Shown in pieces: positions 60,505 to 64,000 of a stretch of DNA of 64,000 nucleotides (position 1 is the first letter of the stretch; the number at the start of each line of letters is the position of its first letter). Below the pieces are notes generated by a model. That model did not search any database, had not been told where the DNA came from, and was given only the letters and a program-made list of their open reading frames with translations. This stretch comes from Pterobdella sp. o SKG-2022 (lineage: Eukaryota; Annelida; Clitellata; Hirudinida; Piscicolidae): assembly GCA_964035795.1 (NCBI GenBank), contig OZ038320.1:5066663-5130662 (forward strand). The letters run 5' to 3'. Position numbers and translations under genes: made by a program.

Positions 60505-63022
60505 AATATAAAAAAAAGATACATAAGGTGTCTCTAAAAGATTTGTATTAATTTATTCAGATATTTTTATCATTCAACTGTGCAAATTAAAAAGACGAAA
60601 AAATCCATTCACAGAAAGTAATTCAAGTCTTTAAAAACGATAAGTTAGGCAAAACAACATTAGGAAAGAATCGAGGTTGAAGCCAGTATTTAAAAGAAGA
60701 CATAGAGGTTCAAGTTGTTAGTAACATTAAAACTGATATTCAAATCTTGAAAAAATTTTGTTTTTGTTTTTAATTAGTGATGAATAAAAATTAAACTTTT
60801 TTCAATTGAAAATGATCATTTTTCAAGGTTCTCTGTGAAGGAAATGGAACAATGGCAAAGCTGATACTAGGCCAGGTTTCAAGATGAAATGCACAACTAC
60901 TTCAAGTAAAACTGAAAAACATTATGAGCTAAAGCTTCAAACAATTATTTTCATCAGAGAAAAACACTTCTGTTTTGAATTGATTTTGTTATCGTATAAG
61001 AAAAAAGCTTCTCAATGTGTTTTAAAGGTTATATTAAAACGAAGTTCTTTTTAATAAATATATTAATCTTCTTCAAAGGTTCAAAATGATATCCTATTTA
61101 TAAAGACTTCAAAAAACAACATAATGTGTGCATCATGCGAAGTTGGTTAGTGTCTTTAGAAATTTGCTCTAAAAAACCCGGCTAGCGTTACTCCGAATAG
61201 ATATTGTACAGCCTGATATGCAAAATCGAGGCAATGCAATTTTTGTATAGAAGAATCTTCACAAAGTATCAGTAATCGATGCTTGGTGCTAGTTTGGAAA
61301 TGCCACTGCCTTGAGCACAGAAGTTGTTTTATGTCTGCGAATCTTGTTTTAAACGTTTTTGTTGATCATTCTTACAAAAAAAATGGCTCTCAAAGGAGAA
61401 AGGCAGTGGTATAAGGAGCAGAAAAATACTTTCTGTTCACTCTAGTCTTTATTTCCAGCTTGCTGTAACCTTTAATAACCAATAATTAGAGATTTTTCTT
61501 TAATATTTCATCTCCACGAATGATCAACTTTCAATGTTCTGGCTTCACCGAGTCCTATCATTTTTAATACTGCCGATACTTTCTCAGCATCGATTGTGAA
61601 TTCTTGTTTTCAAAATATATACATATAGAAATTTTCCCGATGTTGATGGACACGTCTCCTTTCACCTCCTCTCAAGCATGACGTTCATGTTTTTTTCTTA
61701 TTAATTAACTCATTTTAAAAATATTGGACCACAACTATGAAGTTCTGAATAACAGTTTCAAATAACTCGCACTAAAAGCAATTTTACTGCTTTTATTTCC
61801 TTTCAATTGTTATAAAAATGCCCAAGTATTAGAATTTTTTCATTATTTAATGTTGGAAATAAAATTAATTAAAAGCTTCAAAATAAATTGAAATGATGAA
61901 TCACTAACTCGATATGAGGTCGTTGGTTGTTGTTGTGTGTGCCACAGATGTCATCTTATTTTATTGTTTTTTTTATTATTAAGGTTAATTTTTTTATTGT
62001 TATTTTTTTTGTTTTTTTTATATTGAATCTTTTTTGCTATTTTTATTTTTATTTTTTTTTGTTTCTATCAAGCTTGTTTTTATTTTTCATTAAAATTATT
62101 ATTATAAGTAGTTTTTATTATTTCTATTATTTTTTTTTTGAATCTTCATTTCCGTTCTTATCTTTTTATAATTGTTATTATGATATTGTTATTGTTGTTG
62201 TTGTCGTCTTTTAGCTTTTGTTAATAGATAAATTGCACTTATTAGTTGTTGTGTAGTATTCCATTGTTGTTATTGGTATTGATATTTCTTCACTGTTATT
62301 ATTGCTCTTATTGATTTTATCTTTACTATTATTATTATTATTGTTTCGAATATCAATTATATTATTTTTGTTGTTATTTTTATTATCCAGTTTCTTTCTG
62401 TTTTACATAATCTCCTATTTCCTATGGCAACATTTGATTACAAACCTCCTTTGTTGGATAGTTACTAGGACCATAAATTTATTAATAGACTTTTACTTTT
62501 TTTTTTTATTATGATTATTTTTTTTTATTGATATTGCTTGTTTCATAATAATTGTTATATCTGTGGTTATTCTTGAATACTTTCCTAGTTTTCCATCTTC
62601 GTCATGAATTCAATGTCTCTCTTAATATTTTAAATTATTTGAATTTTTTCTATATTAAGACATTGTTCATTTCTTGTAGTAATTTTTAAAATATGTTTAT
62701 AATTAATTCTATTTTCTTATTGCTAGTACTTGAAATTATTTATATCATAAGTTCTTATTTTTTATTCTGACATTATCATTACCAGGAGCGAACATGATCA
62801 GAAAACTTGAGTGGTTAGAAAGTCGTGTTTGTTTTGCTATTTTTTATTCTTAGTTATTATTCTTGTTATTTTTCTTCTGGTTATTTTTGAAATTTATTTA
62901 TTTCTTTTTTTCAATGCAGTAGTTGTGTTGATTTTCACTTTTTTAAAAAGTCTTTTTTTTCTTCTTGTTTCTGAAATCAATAGAAAATTTAATAAAAAGG
63001 AAATTTCTTTCTGTCTAGCTTT
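60505..63022. other. AT-rich sequence, no recognised gene
   Basis: Somewhat GC-richer at 61140-61400 without a sustained frame. From 61930 the sequence becomes T-rich with ATT words and yields only Phe/Leu/Ile frames. Confidence 0.5.
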
Positions 63023-63708
<686 letters not shown>

Positions 63709-64000
63709 TTATCCTCATCAGCACCATCTCAGCGTATTGATAATTTGTTTTTCATTACTCGAGGTGCTATCTTTATTGATATTTCTTATTTTATTATCTT
63801 TATCATGTCTTTTTATTAATTTTATTACTTTGTTTTTTTTATTCTTTCAGAATTATTATGTTTTTCAATAATTATTTTGTTTAATTATCGTTATTATGTT
63901 ATTATTGATCTAGTTATGTTTCCATGCTTTCATTGGAAGTTTAACTTTTCTCCATAAGCTTTTATTTCATCAATAATTCCCACAAACTTCTTTTTATATA

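Overview
This window is animal nuclear DNA, very AT-rich (about one quarter GC by eye). It has spliced genes, long introns, large microsatellites and several decayed non-LTR and Penelope-type retroelements. An Otx homeobox gene with a K50 homeodomain places it in the Metazoa, most likely an invertebrate. The species cannot be fixed from sequence alone. Asn-rich (AAT/AAC) runs occur in both protein genes, so trinucleotide expansion in coding sequence looks like a general habit of this genome.

Layout. 1-6 kb is AT-rich with two short GC-richer patches that could be exons. 6.07-6.41 kb holds a decayed, unidentified reading frame. 7.4-10.4 kb carries TG/CA tracts, a 200-base assembly gap and a minus-strand RTE-like LINE remnant. 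10.8-20.8 kb holds LINE 3' ends, a hairpin repeat and a longer dispersed repeat. From 21.3 kb to at least 40.3 kb the plus strand carries exons of an immunoglobulin-superfamily gene. Ordinary Ig motifs (G-N-x-N-L-x-C, a core Trp, D/N-x-G-x-Y-x-C) are separated by Asn/Lys/Asp-rich insertions of roughly 100 to 400 residues inside the Ig folds. Its introns hold a zinc-knuckle fragment, an acidic minisatellite frame, a 790-base GATA tract and a nearly complete antisense RTE-type LINE (34.1-37.5 kb).

41-49.5 kb shows no confident gene. Three minus-strand exons at 49.5-51.5 kb encode a full Otx homeodomain and an Otx-like C-terminus ending in KFQSL. The N-terminal exon was not found. 55.2-57.5 kb is a plus-strand AT-rich LINE interrupted by a fragment of a second LINE family. 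58.1-60.5 kb is a Penelope-like element with a GIY-YIG domain, flanked by ~190-base inverted repeats. 63.0-63.7 kb is a long TATC tract.

The most notable object is the IgSF gene. Exon phases agree across most junctions, and where two exons do not join (a stop would be formed) a hidden Asp-rich exon between them appears to repair the frame. All protein calls are from reading translations by eye; no database search was run.
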